Assembly (NCBI RefSeq): GCF_907164555.1
Contig: NZ_CAJQZC010000005.1
Coordinates: 434,001-498,000, forward strand
Source: Paraburkholderia saeva
GTDB lineage: Bacteria; Pseudomonadota; Gammaproteobacteria; Burkholderiales; Burkholderiaceae
Direction: 5' to 3'
DNA: 64,000 bases
Positions 56,865-64,000 of this stretch are shown one piece after another (position 1 is the first letter of the stretch; every line of letters starts with the position of its first letter). The notes under the pieces are model-generated. The model saw nothing but the letters and a program-made list of their open reading frames with translations. It made no database searches and had not been told where the DNA came from. A program made the translations under genes and the position numbers.

Positions 56865-57149
56865 TCACGCCGCCTGCAGGTCGCGTAGCGCATCCGGGTG
56901 TAGCGCAGCAACCCGCAGCAGGGTTTGCGCTGCCCCGGTGGGTTGCCGCCGGCCTTGCTCCCAGTCCTGCAGCGTCCGGGTCGATACGCCAAGCAGCGCG
57001 GCAAATGCGCTCTGCGACAGGCCGACTTTCGCGCGGGCAAGGGCCGCCGCGGTTGGCTCGACTTTCGTGATGCGCGCCGCGCGCCCCGCCTTCATGTCGC
57101 GGACAGACTTCAGCAAGTCCGCCTGGACCTGTTCCATTTCCTTATCCAT
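56865..57149 (-). CDS. higA: HigA-like antitoxin, XRE family
   Basis: 94-residue HTH protein. The helix-turn-helix is at about 44-66 (LSQSAFAALLGVSTRTLQDW), followed by EQGRRQP, as in MqsA/HigA-type antitoxins. ATG at 57149 has an excellent AGGAG 7 nt upstream; a TTG two codons earlier is less likely. It overlaps the toxin stop by 8 bp. It should neutralise the toxin and bind the inverted repeat upstream of the pair. Confidence 0.88.
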   Translation of the reverse strand: MDKEMEQVQADLLKSVRDMKAGRAARITKVEPTAAALARAKVGLSQSAFAALLGVSTRTLQDWEQGRRQPTGAAQTLLRVAALHPDALRDLQAA

Positions 57150-57432
57150 GTTCAATCTCCTGGCGTAGCCGGTTGAGAAACGTGGCGGGCAGATCGTCGA
57201 ACTTCGCTTTCGTGTACGCGATCAGAAACCAGATGCAGCCATGCTCTAGCAGGTTGTAGTAGACGGCACGCGCGCCACCCCGTTTTCCCATACCCGGTCT
57301 CGACCACCGCACCTTGCGCAGGCCTCCTGTTCCGGGGATCACATCTCCGGACAACGGATTGCTGGCAAGCCACTCAATAAACGACTCACGTTCATCTTCG
57401 TACCAGATTTCCTCCGCGTAGCGTTGGAACAC
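57142..57432 (-). CDS. higB: HigB/RelE-family toxin, first gene of the pair
   Basis: 96 residues from a GTG start at 57432. RelE/HigB features: [41 protein letters not shown] and [29 protein letters not shown]. Such toxins cleave ribosome-bound mRNA. The frame is open further upstream to an in-frame TAA, with codons reading IYTIIETK, which resembles the usual N-terminal strand of this family but has ATA where a start would be. The GTG has only a weak GAGA as ribosome site. Toxin-first order matches HigBA. Confidence 0.82.
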   Translation of the reverse strand: MFQRYAEEIWYEDERESFIEWLASNPLSGDVIPGTGGLRKVRWSRPGMGKRGGARAVYYNLLEHGCIWFLIAYTKAKFDDLPATFLNRLRQEIEHG

Positions 57433-57464
57433 CTTTGTCTCGATGATCGTGTATATCGGTCTGA

Positions 57465-57493
57465 ATTATACGGCCTTGCCGTATATCAAACAA
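57465..57493 (-). promoter_or_regulatory. Promoter and operator of higBA
   Basis: Minus strand: TTGTTT (57493-57488), 17-bp spacer, perfect TATAAT (57470-57465). Inverted repeat ATACGGC-CTT-GCCGTAT (57468-57484) sits between them, where the antitoxin would bind to repress. Confidence 0.75.
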
Positions 57494-57721
57494 GAATTCA
57501 TTTGTTAAGAATGATGGGGCCGGGCATGGGGCCGGTTGAGTCGACGGGGCGAGACGCGGCGCAGGAAACACGCGGGATGGCACGTCAGCGCAGGGTTCGT
57601 ATCGAATGCTATTGCTGCAGTGCCGCATCGACAATTCAGCCGATCGGACGACTGGCGGGGCTTTGGCCGCCCCGCGCCAATCCCGCGCCCCGTCCTTGGC
57701 CGACCGGCCCCGGCGGCGCGG

Positions 57722-57727
57722 TACAAT
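57722..57727 (+). promoter_or_regulatory. Candidate -10 of rimO
   Basis: TACAAT 38 nt before the rimO ATG; no normally spaced -35. Confidence 0.35.
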
Positions 57728-57765
57728 GCGGGGTTACGTCACCGCTATCCGCCGGACCATCCCCT

Positions 57766-59157
57766 ATGCCGCAGAATGCCTCCCCCATCACGCCGACCCA
57801 GGCCGCCCCGAAAGTCGGGTTCGTGTCGCTCGGCTGCCCCAAGGCGCTCGTCGATTCCGAGCAGATCATCACGCAGCTGCGCGCCGAGGGTTACGAAATC
57901 TCCGGCACGTATGACGGCGCGGATCTCGTCGTCGTCAACACCTGCGGGTTTATTGACGAAGCCGTGCAGGAAAGTCTCGACGCAATCGGCGAGGCGCTGA
58001 CCGAAAACGGCAAGGTAATCGTCACCGGCTGCCTTGGCGCGAAAAAGAGCGCGAGCGGCAGCGGTCTCATCGAAGAAGTGCACCCGAAGGTGCTCGCCGT
58101 CACCGGCCCGCACGCGCTCGGCGAAGTCATGCAGCACGTGCACAACCATCTGCCGAAGCCGCACGACCCGTTCGTCGATCTCGTGCCGGCCGCGGGCGTG
58201 AAGCTCACGCCGCGTCATTACGCGTATCTGAAGATTTCCGAAGGTTGCAATCACCGCTGCACGTTCTGCATCATCCCGTCGATGCGCGGCGACCTCGTGT
58301 CGCGTCCGGTCGCCGAAGTCATGCTCGAAGCGGAGAACCTCTTCAAGTCCGGCGTGAAGGAACTGCTCGTCATTTCGCAGGACACGAGCGCGTACGGCGT
58401 CGACGTGAAGTACCGCACGGGCTTCTGGAACGGCAAGCCGATCAAGACGCGCATGACGGACCTCGTCGGCGCGCTCGGCGAACTCGCCGCGCAATACGGT
58501 GCGTGGGTGCGTCTGCATTACGTGTATCCGTATCCGAGCGTCGACGAAGTCATTCCGATGATGGCCGAAGGTCCGTACAAGGGTCACGTGCTGCCATATC
58601 TCGACGTGCCGTTCCAGCACGCGCATCCCGAAGTGCTGAAGCGCATGAAGCGCCCGGCCAATGCCGAAAAGGTGATGGAGCGCGTGAAGAAATGGCGCGA
58701 GATCTGCCCGGATCTGACGATCCGCAGCACGTTCATCGCCGGTTTCCCGGGAGAGACAGAAGAGCAGTTCCAGACGCTGCTCGACTTCATCCGCGAGGCG
58801 GAACTCGATCGCGTCGGCTGCTTTGCGTATTCGCCGGTCGAAGGCGCGAGCGCAAACGAACTCGACGGCGCATTACCCGACGAAGTGCGGGAAGAGCGCC
58901 GTGCGCGCTTCATGGAAGTCGCCGAGGAAGTCTCGGCGAAGCGCATCGCGAAAAAGGTCGGCAGGACGCTGAAGGTGCTCGTCGACGAAATCAACGCCGA
59001 CGGCGGCATCGGCCGCACGGCGGCGGATGCGCCGGAGATCGACGGCGTCGTGTACATCGCGCCGGCCGTGAAGGCGTCGAAGCGCTACAAGGTGGGCGAC
59101 TTCGTGTCGGTGAAGATCACCGGGGCCGACGGCCATGATCTGTGGGGCGAGGTGTAA
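57766..59157 (+). CDS. rimO: Ribosomal protein S12 methylthiotransferase RimO
   Basis: 463-residue radical-SAM enzyme that adds a methylthio group to Asp88 of S12. N-terminal cluster cysteines C24 (SLGCPK), C60 (NTCGF) and C89; radical [11 protein letters not shown] (C161, C165, C168); C-terminal TRAM. The ATG at 57766 ([10 protein letters not shown]) starts the conserved protein; the open frame is much longer upstream but runs into the toxin promoter. The sugar kinase gene follows after 3 bp. Confidence 0.95.
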   Translation: MPQNASPITPTQAAPKVGFVSLGCPKALVDSEQIITQLRAEGYEISGTYDGADLVVVNTCGFIDEAVQESLDAIGEALTENGKVIVTGCLGAKKSASGSGLIEEVHPKVLAVTGPHALGEVMQHVHNHLPKPHDPFVDLVPAAGVKLTPRHYAYLKISEGCNHRCTFCIIPSMRGDLVSRPVAEVMLEAENLFKSGVKELLVISQDTSAYGVDVKYRTGFWNGKPIKTRMTDLVGALGELAAQYGAWVRLHYVYPYPSVDEVIPMMAEGPYKGHVLPYLDVPFQHAHPEVLKRMKRPANAEKVMERVKKWREICPDLTIRSTFIAGFPGETEEQFQTLLDFIREAELDRVGCFAYSPVEGASANELDGALPDEVREERRARFMEVAEEVSAKRIAKKVGRTLKVLVDEINADGGIGRTAADAPEIDGVVYIAPAVKASKRYKVGDFVSVKITGADGHDLWGEV

Positions 59158-59160
59158 GCC

Positions 59161-60087
59161 ATGAGCGCAGCGTTTCCCGGGATTCTCGCGCTGGGCGAGG
59201 CGATGGTCGAATTCAACCAGTCGTCGAAAGACCAGCCGGACTACCTGCAGGGCTTTGGCGGCGATACGTCGAACTTCTGCATCGCGGCTTCGCGCCAGGG
59301 CGCGCGTACCGGTTTCGTATCGGCAGTCGGCGACGATCACTTCGGGCGCCTCCTCGTCGACCTGTGGAAGACTGAAAACGTCGATACGTCGATGGTGCGC
59401 GTCGACGGCGGCGCGCCCACGGGCGTCTATTTCGTCTCACACGGCCCGGCCGGTCACCAGTTCGACTATCTGCGCGCCGGTTCGGCCGCGAGCCGCTATG
59501 CGCCGCGCGACCTGCCGCTCGATGCCATCGCGGCCGCGAAGGTCATTCATCTGTCGGGTATCAGTCTCGCGATCAGCGTGAGCGCGTGCGATGCCGCGTT
59601 CGCTGCGATCGGCCATGCCCGCGCAAACGGCGTGGCCGTGAGTTTCGATACGAACCTGCGTCTGAAGCTGTGGCCGCTCGCGCGGGCGCGCGCGGTAATG
59701 CTCGAAGCGATCCGCCAGACGGACATCTGCCTGCCAAGCTGGGACGACGTCACCGACCTCACGGGCCTCACGGGCCGCGATGAGATCGTCGACTTTCTGC
59801 TGGCCCAGGGTCCGCGCGTCGTTGCGCTGAAACTCGGCAAGGAAGGCTCTTACGTGGCGACGCCGGACGAACGCCGCGTCGTGCCGGGCCGCGTCGTGAA
59901 GGCGGTCGATGCAACCGGCGCCGGCGACTGCTACGGCGGCGCATTTATCGCGCGCATCGTCGCGGGCGACGACCCGTTCGAAGCCGCGCGGTATGCGAAC
60001 GCGGCAGCGGCGCTGTCGACGCAGGGCTTTGGTGCAGTGGCGCCGATTCCACGGCGCGAGGCTGTCGAGGCGCTGCTCGCCGGCTAG
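59161..60087 (+). CDS. kdgK: PfkB-family sugar kinase, probable 2-dehydro-3-deoxygluconokinase
   Basis: 308 residues. LALGEAMVEFNQ, GGDTSNFCIAASRQGA, YLRAGSAASR and the catalytic DATGAGDCYGGAF fit KdgK, which phosphorylates KDG to KDPG for the Entner-Doudoroff route. PfkB members vary in substrate, so 2-keto-3-deoxygluconate is probable rather than certain. It follows rimO by 3 bp. Confidence 0.82.
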   Translation: MSAAFPGILALGEAMVEFNQSSKDQPDYLQGFGGDTSNFCIAASRQGARTGFVSAVGDDHFGRLLVDLWKTENVDTSMVRVDGGAPTGVYFVSHGPAGHQFDYLRAGSAASRYAPRDLPLDAIAAAKVIHLSGISLAISVSACDAAFAAIGHARANGVAVSFDTNLRLKLWPLARARAVMLEAIRQTDICLPSWDDVTDLTGLTGRDEIVDFLLAQGPRVVALKLGKEGSYVATPDERRVVPGRVVKAVDATGAGDCYGGAFIARIVAGDDPFEAARYANAAAALSTQGFGAVAPIPRREAVEALLAG

Positions 60088-60171
60088 AACACGATACGGG
60101 CGCGTGTCGGGTATCCGGGCAGCCGGCTCGCACGTCGCCATCCAGATCATTCAAGAAGAGAGGAGCAGATG

Positions 60172-61356
60172 ATGGAACGCGAAGTCGTAGTAGTGAGTGC
60201 AGTACGTACGGCCATTGGCGACTTTGGTGGCAGCCTGAAGGATTTCTCGCCAACGGATCTGGGCGCACGCGTGGTGCACGAAGTGCTGGCACGCGCGAAC
60301 GTTTCAGGTGAGGACGTCGGCCATGTTGTGTTCGGCAACGTCGTTCATACCGAGCCGAAAGACATGTATCTCGCGCGCGTCGCGGCGATCAACGGCGGCG
60401 TTGCGCAGCACGCGCCGGCGCTCACCGTGAACCGCCTGTGCGGTTCGGGCCTGCAGGCGATCGTCTCGGCCGCGCAGGGCATTCTGCTCGGCGACTCGGA
60501 CATCGCGATTGCCGGTGGCGCCGAAAACATGAGCCGTGCGCCGTACATGATGCCGGCCGCGCGCTTCGGTCAACGCATGGGCGACGCCCGTCTCGTCGAC
60601 ATGATGCTCGGCGCGCTGAACGATCCGTTCCAGTCGATCCACATGGGCGTGACCGCCGAAAACGTCGCGAAGAAGTACGACATTTCGCGTGACACACAGG
60701 ACGCGCTCGCGCTCGAATCGCATCGCCGCGCGGCCCATGCAATCCAGAACGGTTACTTCAAGGACCAGATTCTCCCGATCACGATTCCGTCGAAAAAGGG
60801 CGATACCGTATTCGATACCGACGAGCACGTGCGGCTGAACGCATCGCCTGAAGATTTCTCGAAACTGAAGCCGGTATTCGCGAGGGAAAACGGCTCGGTT
60901 ACCGCCGGCAACGCGTCGGGTATCAACGATGCCGCAGCAGCAGTCGTGCTGATGGAGCGCGGCGAAGCCGAGAAGCGCGGCGCGAAGCCGCTTGCGCGCC
61001 TCGTCGCCTACGCGCACGCGGGCGTCGATCCGGCGTACATGGGTATCGGTCCGGTGCCGGCCACGCGCAAGGTGCTGGAGCGCGCGGGCCTGACGGTTGC
61101 CGACCTCGATGTGATCGAGGCGAACGAAGCGTTCGCCGCCCAGGCGTGCGCCGTCAGCAAGGAACTCGGGCTCGATCCGGCGAAGGTCAATCCGAACGGC
61201 TCGGGCATTTCGCTCGGCCACCCGATCGGCGCAACCGGCGCACTGATCACCGTGAAGGCGCTTTACGAACTGCAACGCACCGGCGGTCGTTATGCGCTCG
61301 TGACGATGTGCATCGGCGGCGGTCAGGGCATCGCGGCGATCTTCGAGCGCATCTGA
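60172..61356 (+). CDS. bktB: Beta-ketothiolase BktB
   Basis: 394 residues, starting MEREVVVVSAVRTAIGDFGG, aligning with C. necator BktB from its first residues (MTREVVVVSGVRTAIG, as I recall it) and equal in length. Cys90, His350 and Cys380 are present. BktB condenses propionyl-CoA with acetyl-CoA as well as two acetyl-CoA, so it can supply 3-hydroxyvalerate. AGGAG at 60161-60165 is 6 nt from the ATG at 60172 but 3 nt from an earlier ATG, favouring 60172. Near the phaCABR block. Confidence 0.93.
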   Translation: MEREVVVVSAVRTAIGDFGGSLKDFSPTDLGARVVHEVLARANVSGEDVGHVVFGNVVHTEPKDMYLARVAAINGGVAQHAPALTVNRLCGSGLQAIVSAAQGILLGDSDIAIAGGAENMSRAPYMMPAARFGQRMGDARLVDMMLGALNDPFQSIHMGVTAENVAKKYDISRDTQDALALESHRRAAHAIQNGYFKDQILPITIPSKKGDTVFDTDEHVRLNASPEDFSKLKPVFARENGSVTAGNASGINDAAAAVVLMERGEAEKRGAKPLARLVAYAHAGVDPAYMGIGPVPATRKVLERAGLTVADLDVIEANEAFAAQACAVSKELGLDPAKVNPNGSGISLGHPIGATGALITVKALYELQRTGGRYALVTMCIGGGQGIAAIFERI

Positions 61357-61395
61357 CGGGCTGCAACGCGTGAGCACGAACGAAGGAACGAACGG

Positions 61396-62007
61396 ATGCA
61401 ACAAACGAAGCCGATGAAGCATCGCAGGGCGTGGCGCAGCCTGATGGACGGCGCGGTGGCGCTGTCCATGCTGTGCGGCGCGTGTGTGGTGGCGCTCGCC
61501 ATGCTGTCCATGCCCGCGCACGCACAGAGCGACGCGGTGAAGGAACTGGCCGCGCCGCCGCCCATCGAGCTGCCGCTAAAACCGAGCCGCGAATTCGCGA
61601 AGTTTCCGCGCTACGTGGGCATGCTCGGCAACCGGCAGATCGTGCTGCGACTCGGCCCGAAATCCGACGATCCTTCGGGCGTGCACGGCGAATATCAGTT
61701 CACCGATAACGGCGCGGTGATCCTGATTGCCGGCGATCGCGACGGCGATACGCTTGAAGTCGAGGAATCGAACGACGGCACGCATATCACCGGCAACTGG
61801 GTTGGCAAGTTCGCCCCTGACGGCACGCTCGCCGGTGAGCGGATGAACGTCGACGACTCCGATCCGCAGCCGTTCGATCTTGGTCCGCTGGCGGCGGGCC
61901 AGCCGGTGCCCCCGCCGGTCGCCGCAAAGGCGCCGGCTGAGACGTCCGCGCCTGCATCGGGCGGACATCCGGTGGGCGGCGTGAGCAACGTCACGACGGG
62001 CGACTGA
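61396..62007 (+). CDS. Secreted hypothetical protein
   Basis: 203 residues. An N-terminal basic region and hydrophobic helix (about 17-42) with AHA-QS form a signal peptide. The mature part has a beta-rich domain with GMLGNRQIVLRLGPK, GEYQFTDNGAVILIAGDRDG and EESNDGTHITGNWVGKF, then a Pro/Ala tail ending in GVSNVTTGD. I do not recognise a family. It lies between bktB and metC on the same strand; the GAAGGAACGAACGG upstream is a good ribosome site. Confidence 0.72.
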   Translation: MQQTKPMKHRRAWRSLMDGAVALSMLCGACVVALAMLSMPAHAQSDAVKELAAPPPIELPLKPSREFAKFPRYVGMLGNRQIVLRLGPKSDDPSGVHGEYQFTDNGAVILIAGDRDGDTLEVEESNDGTHITGNWVGKFAPDGTLAGERMNVDDSDPQPFDLGPLAAGQPVPPPVAAKAPAETSAPASGGHPVGGVSNVTTGD

Positions 62008-62136
62008 CCGACGCCGCCGGGCGTGCGCGTTGCAGCGGGAGCGCATGCCGGCGCAAGCTGTCCGATGCACCCGCGCAACATGCATGCGCAGCCCTTGCAA
62101 CACGATTAACCACGTTCTTATCTGACCGGATTCACC

Positions 62137-63321
62137 ATGACTGACACTCCCTCCAGACGCGGCCTGCAGACCCGTATCGTGCGCGCGGAAGACGACCTTA
62201 CACCCGGCTTCGAATCGTTTGCCGTACCGGTCACGCGCGCGTCGACGGTGGTGTTTCCCGATCTCGCCGCGATGCGCGCGCTCGACTGGCGCAACGACGC
62301 GCAGTGGCGCTACGGCCTGCATGCGACGCCGACGTCGCTCGTCCTCGCGCAGCGGCTCGCCGCGCTCGAAGGCGGCAATCATGCGCTGTTGCAGCCGTCG
62401 GGGCTGTCGTCGATTTCGAATGTGTACTTCGGCCTCGTGAAAGCGGGGGACGATGTGCTGATTCCCGATAACGTCTATTCGCCGAACCGCGATCACGGCG
62501 ACTGGCTCGCGCGCGATTTTGGTATCACCGCGCGTTACTACGACCCGATGGTGGGCGCCGGCATCGCTGACCTGATCCAGCCCAATACGCGGCTGATCTG
62601 GCTCGAAGCGCCGGGCTCCGTGACGATGGAAGTGCCCGACGTGCGCGCCATCACGACCGTGGCGCGCGCGCGCAACGTCGTGACTGCGATCGACAACACG
62701 TGGTCGGCCGGTCTCGCGTTCCGTCCGTTCGAGCAGGGCGTCGACATCTCCGTGCAGGCGTTGACGAAGTATCAGTCGGGCGGCGGCGACGTGCTGATGG
62801 GCGCGACAATTACCGCCGACCGCGAACTGCATCTGAAGCTGAAGGCGGCGCGCATGCGCATGGGGATCGGCGTGTCGTCGGACGACTGCTCGCTGATTCT
62901 GCGCAGCCTGCCGAGCATGAAGATCCGCTTCGAGCAGCACGACCGCAGTGCGCTCGCGCTCGCGAAGTGGCTGAAGACGCGTCCGGAGATCGCGGCGGTC
63001 CTGCATCCCGCGTTGCCGGATTGCCCGGGCCACGAATTCTACGAGCGCGACTTCACCGGTGCGGGCGGCCTGTTTTCAGTCGTCTTCGACGGCAAGTACA
63101 GTGCGGCGCAGATCGATACGTTCTGCGAGTCGCTGGAGCTGTTCTCGCTCGGCTGGAGCTGGGGCGGCGCGCACAGTCTCGCGATGCCGTACGACATCGC
63201 ATCGATGCGTACCGAGGCGCAATGGCCGCATCGCGGCACGCTGGTGCGGTTCTATATCGGGCTGGAGGAAGAGGCCGATCTGCGCGCGGATATCGAGCAG
63301 CGTCTTGCGGCGCTCGCCTGA
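62137..63321 (+). CDS. metC: Cystathionine beta-lyase MetC
   Basis: 394-residue PLP enzyme of the Cys/Met metabolism class, splitting cystathionine to homocysteine. RYGLHATPTSLVLAQRLAALE, LIPDNVYSPNRDH, IDNTWSAGLAFRPF and VQALTKYQSGGGDVLMG, with PLP Lys211, identify it. SLGWSWGGAHSLAMPYD near the C terminus favours the beta-lyase over gamma-synthase. Followed by a strong terminator. Confidence 0.9.
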   Translation: MTDTPSRRGLQTRIVRAEDDLTPGFESFAVPVTRASTVVFPDLAAMRALDWRNDAQWRYGLHATPTSLVLAQRLAALEGGNHALLQPSGLSSISNVYFGLVKAGDDVLIPDNVYSPNRDHGDWLARDFGITARYYDPMVGAGIADLIQPNTRLIWLEAPGSVTMEVPDVRAITTVARARNVVTAIDNTWSAGLAFRPFEQGVDISVQALTKYQSGGGDVLMGATITADRELHLKLKAARMRMGIGVSSDDCSLILRSLPSMKIRFEQHDRSALALAKWLKTRPEIAAVLHPALPDCPGHEFYERDFTGAGGLFSVVFDGKYSAAQIDTFCESLELFSLGWSWGGAHSLAMPYDIASMRTEAQWPHRGTLVRFYIGLEEEADLRADIEQRLAALA

Positions 63322-63350
63322 GCGCTGTCGCACCGGTTCGCCGCAAGGAG

Positions 63351-63377
63351 AAACGCCACCTTTCGAGGTGGCGTTTT
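63351..63377. terminator. Bidirectional intrinsic terminator, metC / serB
   Basis: AAACGCCACCT (63351-63361) pairs with AGGTGGCGTTT (63366-63376) around a stable TTCG loop. Confidence 0.93.
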
Positions 63378-63405
63378 GCGTTTTACGCGCTTCGCAATGT
63401 GTGGA

Positions 63406-64000
63406 TCAGAAGAGGCGCAAGAGGCCATCGAGCCCGACGAAGTTAAACGCCACGCTCGCCGCTTCGCGCACCACCGGCTTCGCGCGAAAGGCCACGGAAA
63501 GACCCGCTTCGGCCATCATCTTCAGATCGTTCGAACCGTCGCCCATCGCGATGGCACGCGTTGGCTCGATGCCGAGCTGCGCGCAGGTTTCGCGCAATGT
63601 GCGCGCCTTGACATCGGCGTTGACGATTTCGCCCGTCACACGCCCGGTCAACTTGCCGTCCACGATTTCGAGCGTGTTCGCGCGGGTGAAATCGAGCCCG
63701 AGACGCGACCTCAGTTTTTCGGTGAAGAACGTGAAGCCGCCGGAAACCAGCAGCGTTTTCAGGCCGGCCGCTTGCGCGCCTGCGAGCATCTGCTCAGCAC
63801 CCGGCGAAAGCCGGAGCCGCTCTTCGTACACCCGTTCGAGCGCACCTGCGTCGAGCCCTTCGAGCAGCGCGACCCGCCGCGTCAGGCTTTCGTTGAAGTC
63901 CTTGATTTCGCCGCGCATCGACGCCTCGGTGATCGCCGCGACCTCTGCCTTGAGTCCGCAGAAATCCGCGATTTCGTCGATGCATTCGATCGTGATGAGC
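63406..64000 (-). CDS. serB: Phosphoserine phosphatase SerB (5' end outside window)
   Basis: The visible part, about 198 codons, is the C-terminal HAD domain: LITIECIDEIADFCG, EIKDFNESLTRRVALLEGL, LLVSGGFTFFTEKLRSRLG and the metal Asp motif AIAMGDGSNDLKMMAEAG. The nucleophile DxDST and the N-terminal ACT part lie beyond 64000. It makes serine from phosphoserine. The internal ATG at 63918 is not the start, because conserved residues precede it. It converges with metC. Confidence 0.93.
   Translation of the reverse strand, partial: LITIECIDEIADFCGLKAEVAAITEASMRGEIKDFNESLTRRVALLEGLDAGALERVYEERLRLSPGAEQMLAGAQAAGLKTLLVSGGFTFFTEKLRSRLGLDFTRANTLEIVDGKLTGRVTGEIVNADVKARTLRETCAQLGIEPTRAIAMGDGSNDLKMMAEAGLSVAFRAKPVVREAASVAFNFVGLDGLLRLF

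Larger units (their letters stand above)
57433..57765. other. Divergent region, higBA / rimO
   Basis: 333 bases. Left part: the higBA promoter and inverted repeat, distinctly AT-rich. Right part (57500-57765) is GC-rich and shows only a TACAAT (57722-57727) before rimO. Confidence 0.6.

Noticed and set aside
60304..63033. Long minus-strand frames opposite bktB and metC
   Set aside because: Antisense shadows; both sense genes are certain.

Overview
This window reads as a single high-GC chromosome segment from a beta-proteobacterium of the Burkholderia/Paraburkholderia group. The evidence is gene content and order: an Ara4N lipid A operon with ArnA split into two proteins, the phaC-phaA-phaB-phaR block followed by rimO and bktB, surE-pcm-nlpD-rpoS, ffs-dnaX-ybaB-recR, hom-thrC-moeA-moaD-moaE, and the rho/trxA pair. 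I see no tRNA or rRNA genes, insertion sequences, prophage or CRISPR array. Apart from one small toxin-antitoxin pair it looks like core chromosome.

Layout. 1-9786, mostly minus strand: a partial PhoH-like gene, a bcp peroxiredoxin, and an apparent operon arnT / SMR transporter / arnB / arnC / arnA formyltransferase / arnA decarboxylase / arnD that makes and attaches 4-amino-4-deoxy-L-arabinose to lipid A, then a small Mth938-like gene. 10329-16690, plus: alaA-hom-thrC (alanine and threonine), a terminator, then moeA-moaD-moaE (molybdopterin). 16754-18083: a truncated haemoglobin divergent from an NsrR-like nitric oxide sensor. 18203-20800: clpB behind a recognisable heat-shock promoter. 20921-30529, minus: YidB-like, a secreted HhH protein, a MATE exporter with an ArnT-like glycosyltransferase, rpmE2, mtfA, an MFS/MerR pair and rho. 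30743-31069: trxA.

31522-39726, plus: 4.5S RNA (ffs), dnaX-ybaB-recR, a CaiB-type CoA-transferase and a three-gene ABC importer. 39837-40811 is a quinone oxidoreductase on the minus strand. 41007-45743: surE-pcm-nlpD-rpoS plus a DEDD exonuclease. 45842-51408: an EEP phosphatase, rlmD, bamD, and divergent rluD-pgeF. 51862-56816: polyhydroxybutyrate synthesis (phaC, phaA, phaB) and its regulator phaR. 56865-57432: a HigBA-like toxin-antitoxin pair on the minus strand. 57766-64000: rimO, a kdgK-like sugar kinase, bktB, a secreted hypothetical protein, metC, and the 3' part of serB.

Functional links: PhaA or BktB condense acyl-CoA, PhaB reduces the product and PhaC polymerises it, with PhaR as the granule-responsive repressor. 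NsrR plausibly controls the adjacent haemoglobin. No clearly new multi-gene system is visible. The most useful leads are regulatory or structural: a pyrimidine-repeat leader on rho, a pyrimidine tract after ffs, leaderless-looking dnaX and surE, a 110-residue Lys-Pro-Ala tail on Pcm, unusual cysteine spacing in NsrR, an orphan ArnT-like/MATE pair, and a toxin gene whose usual start appears missing.
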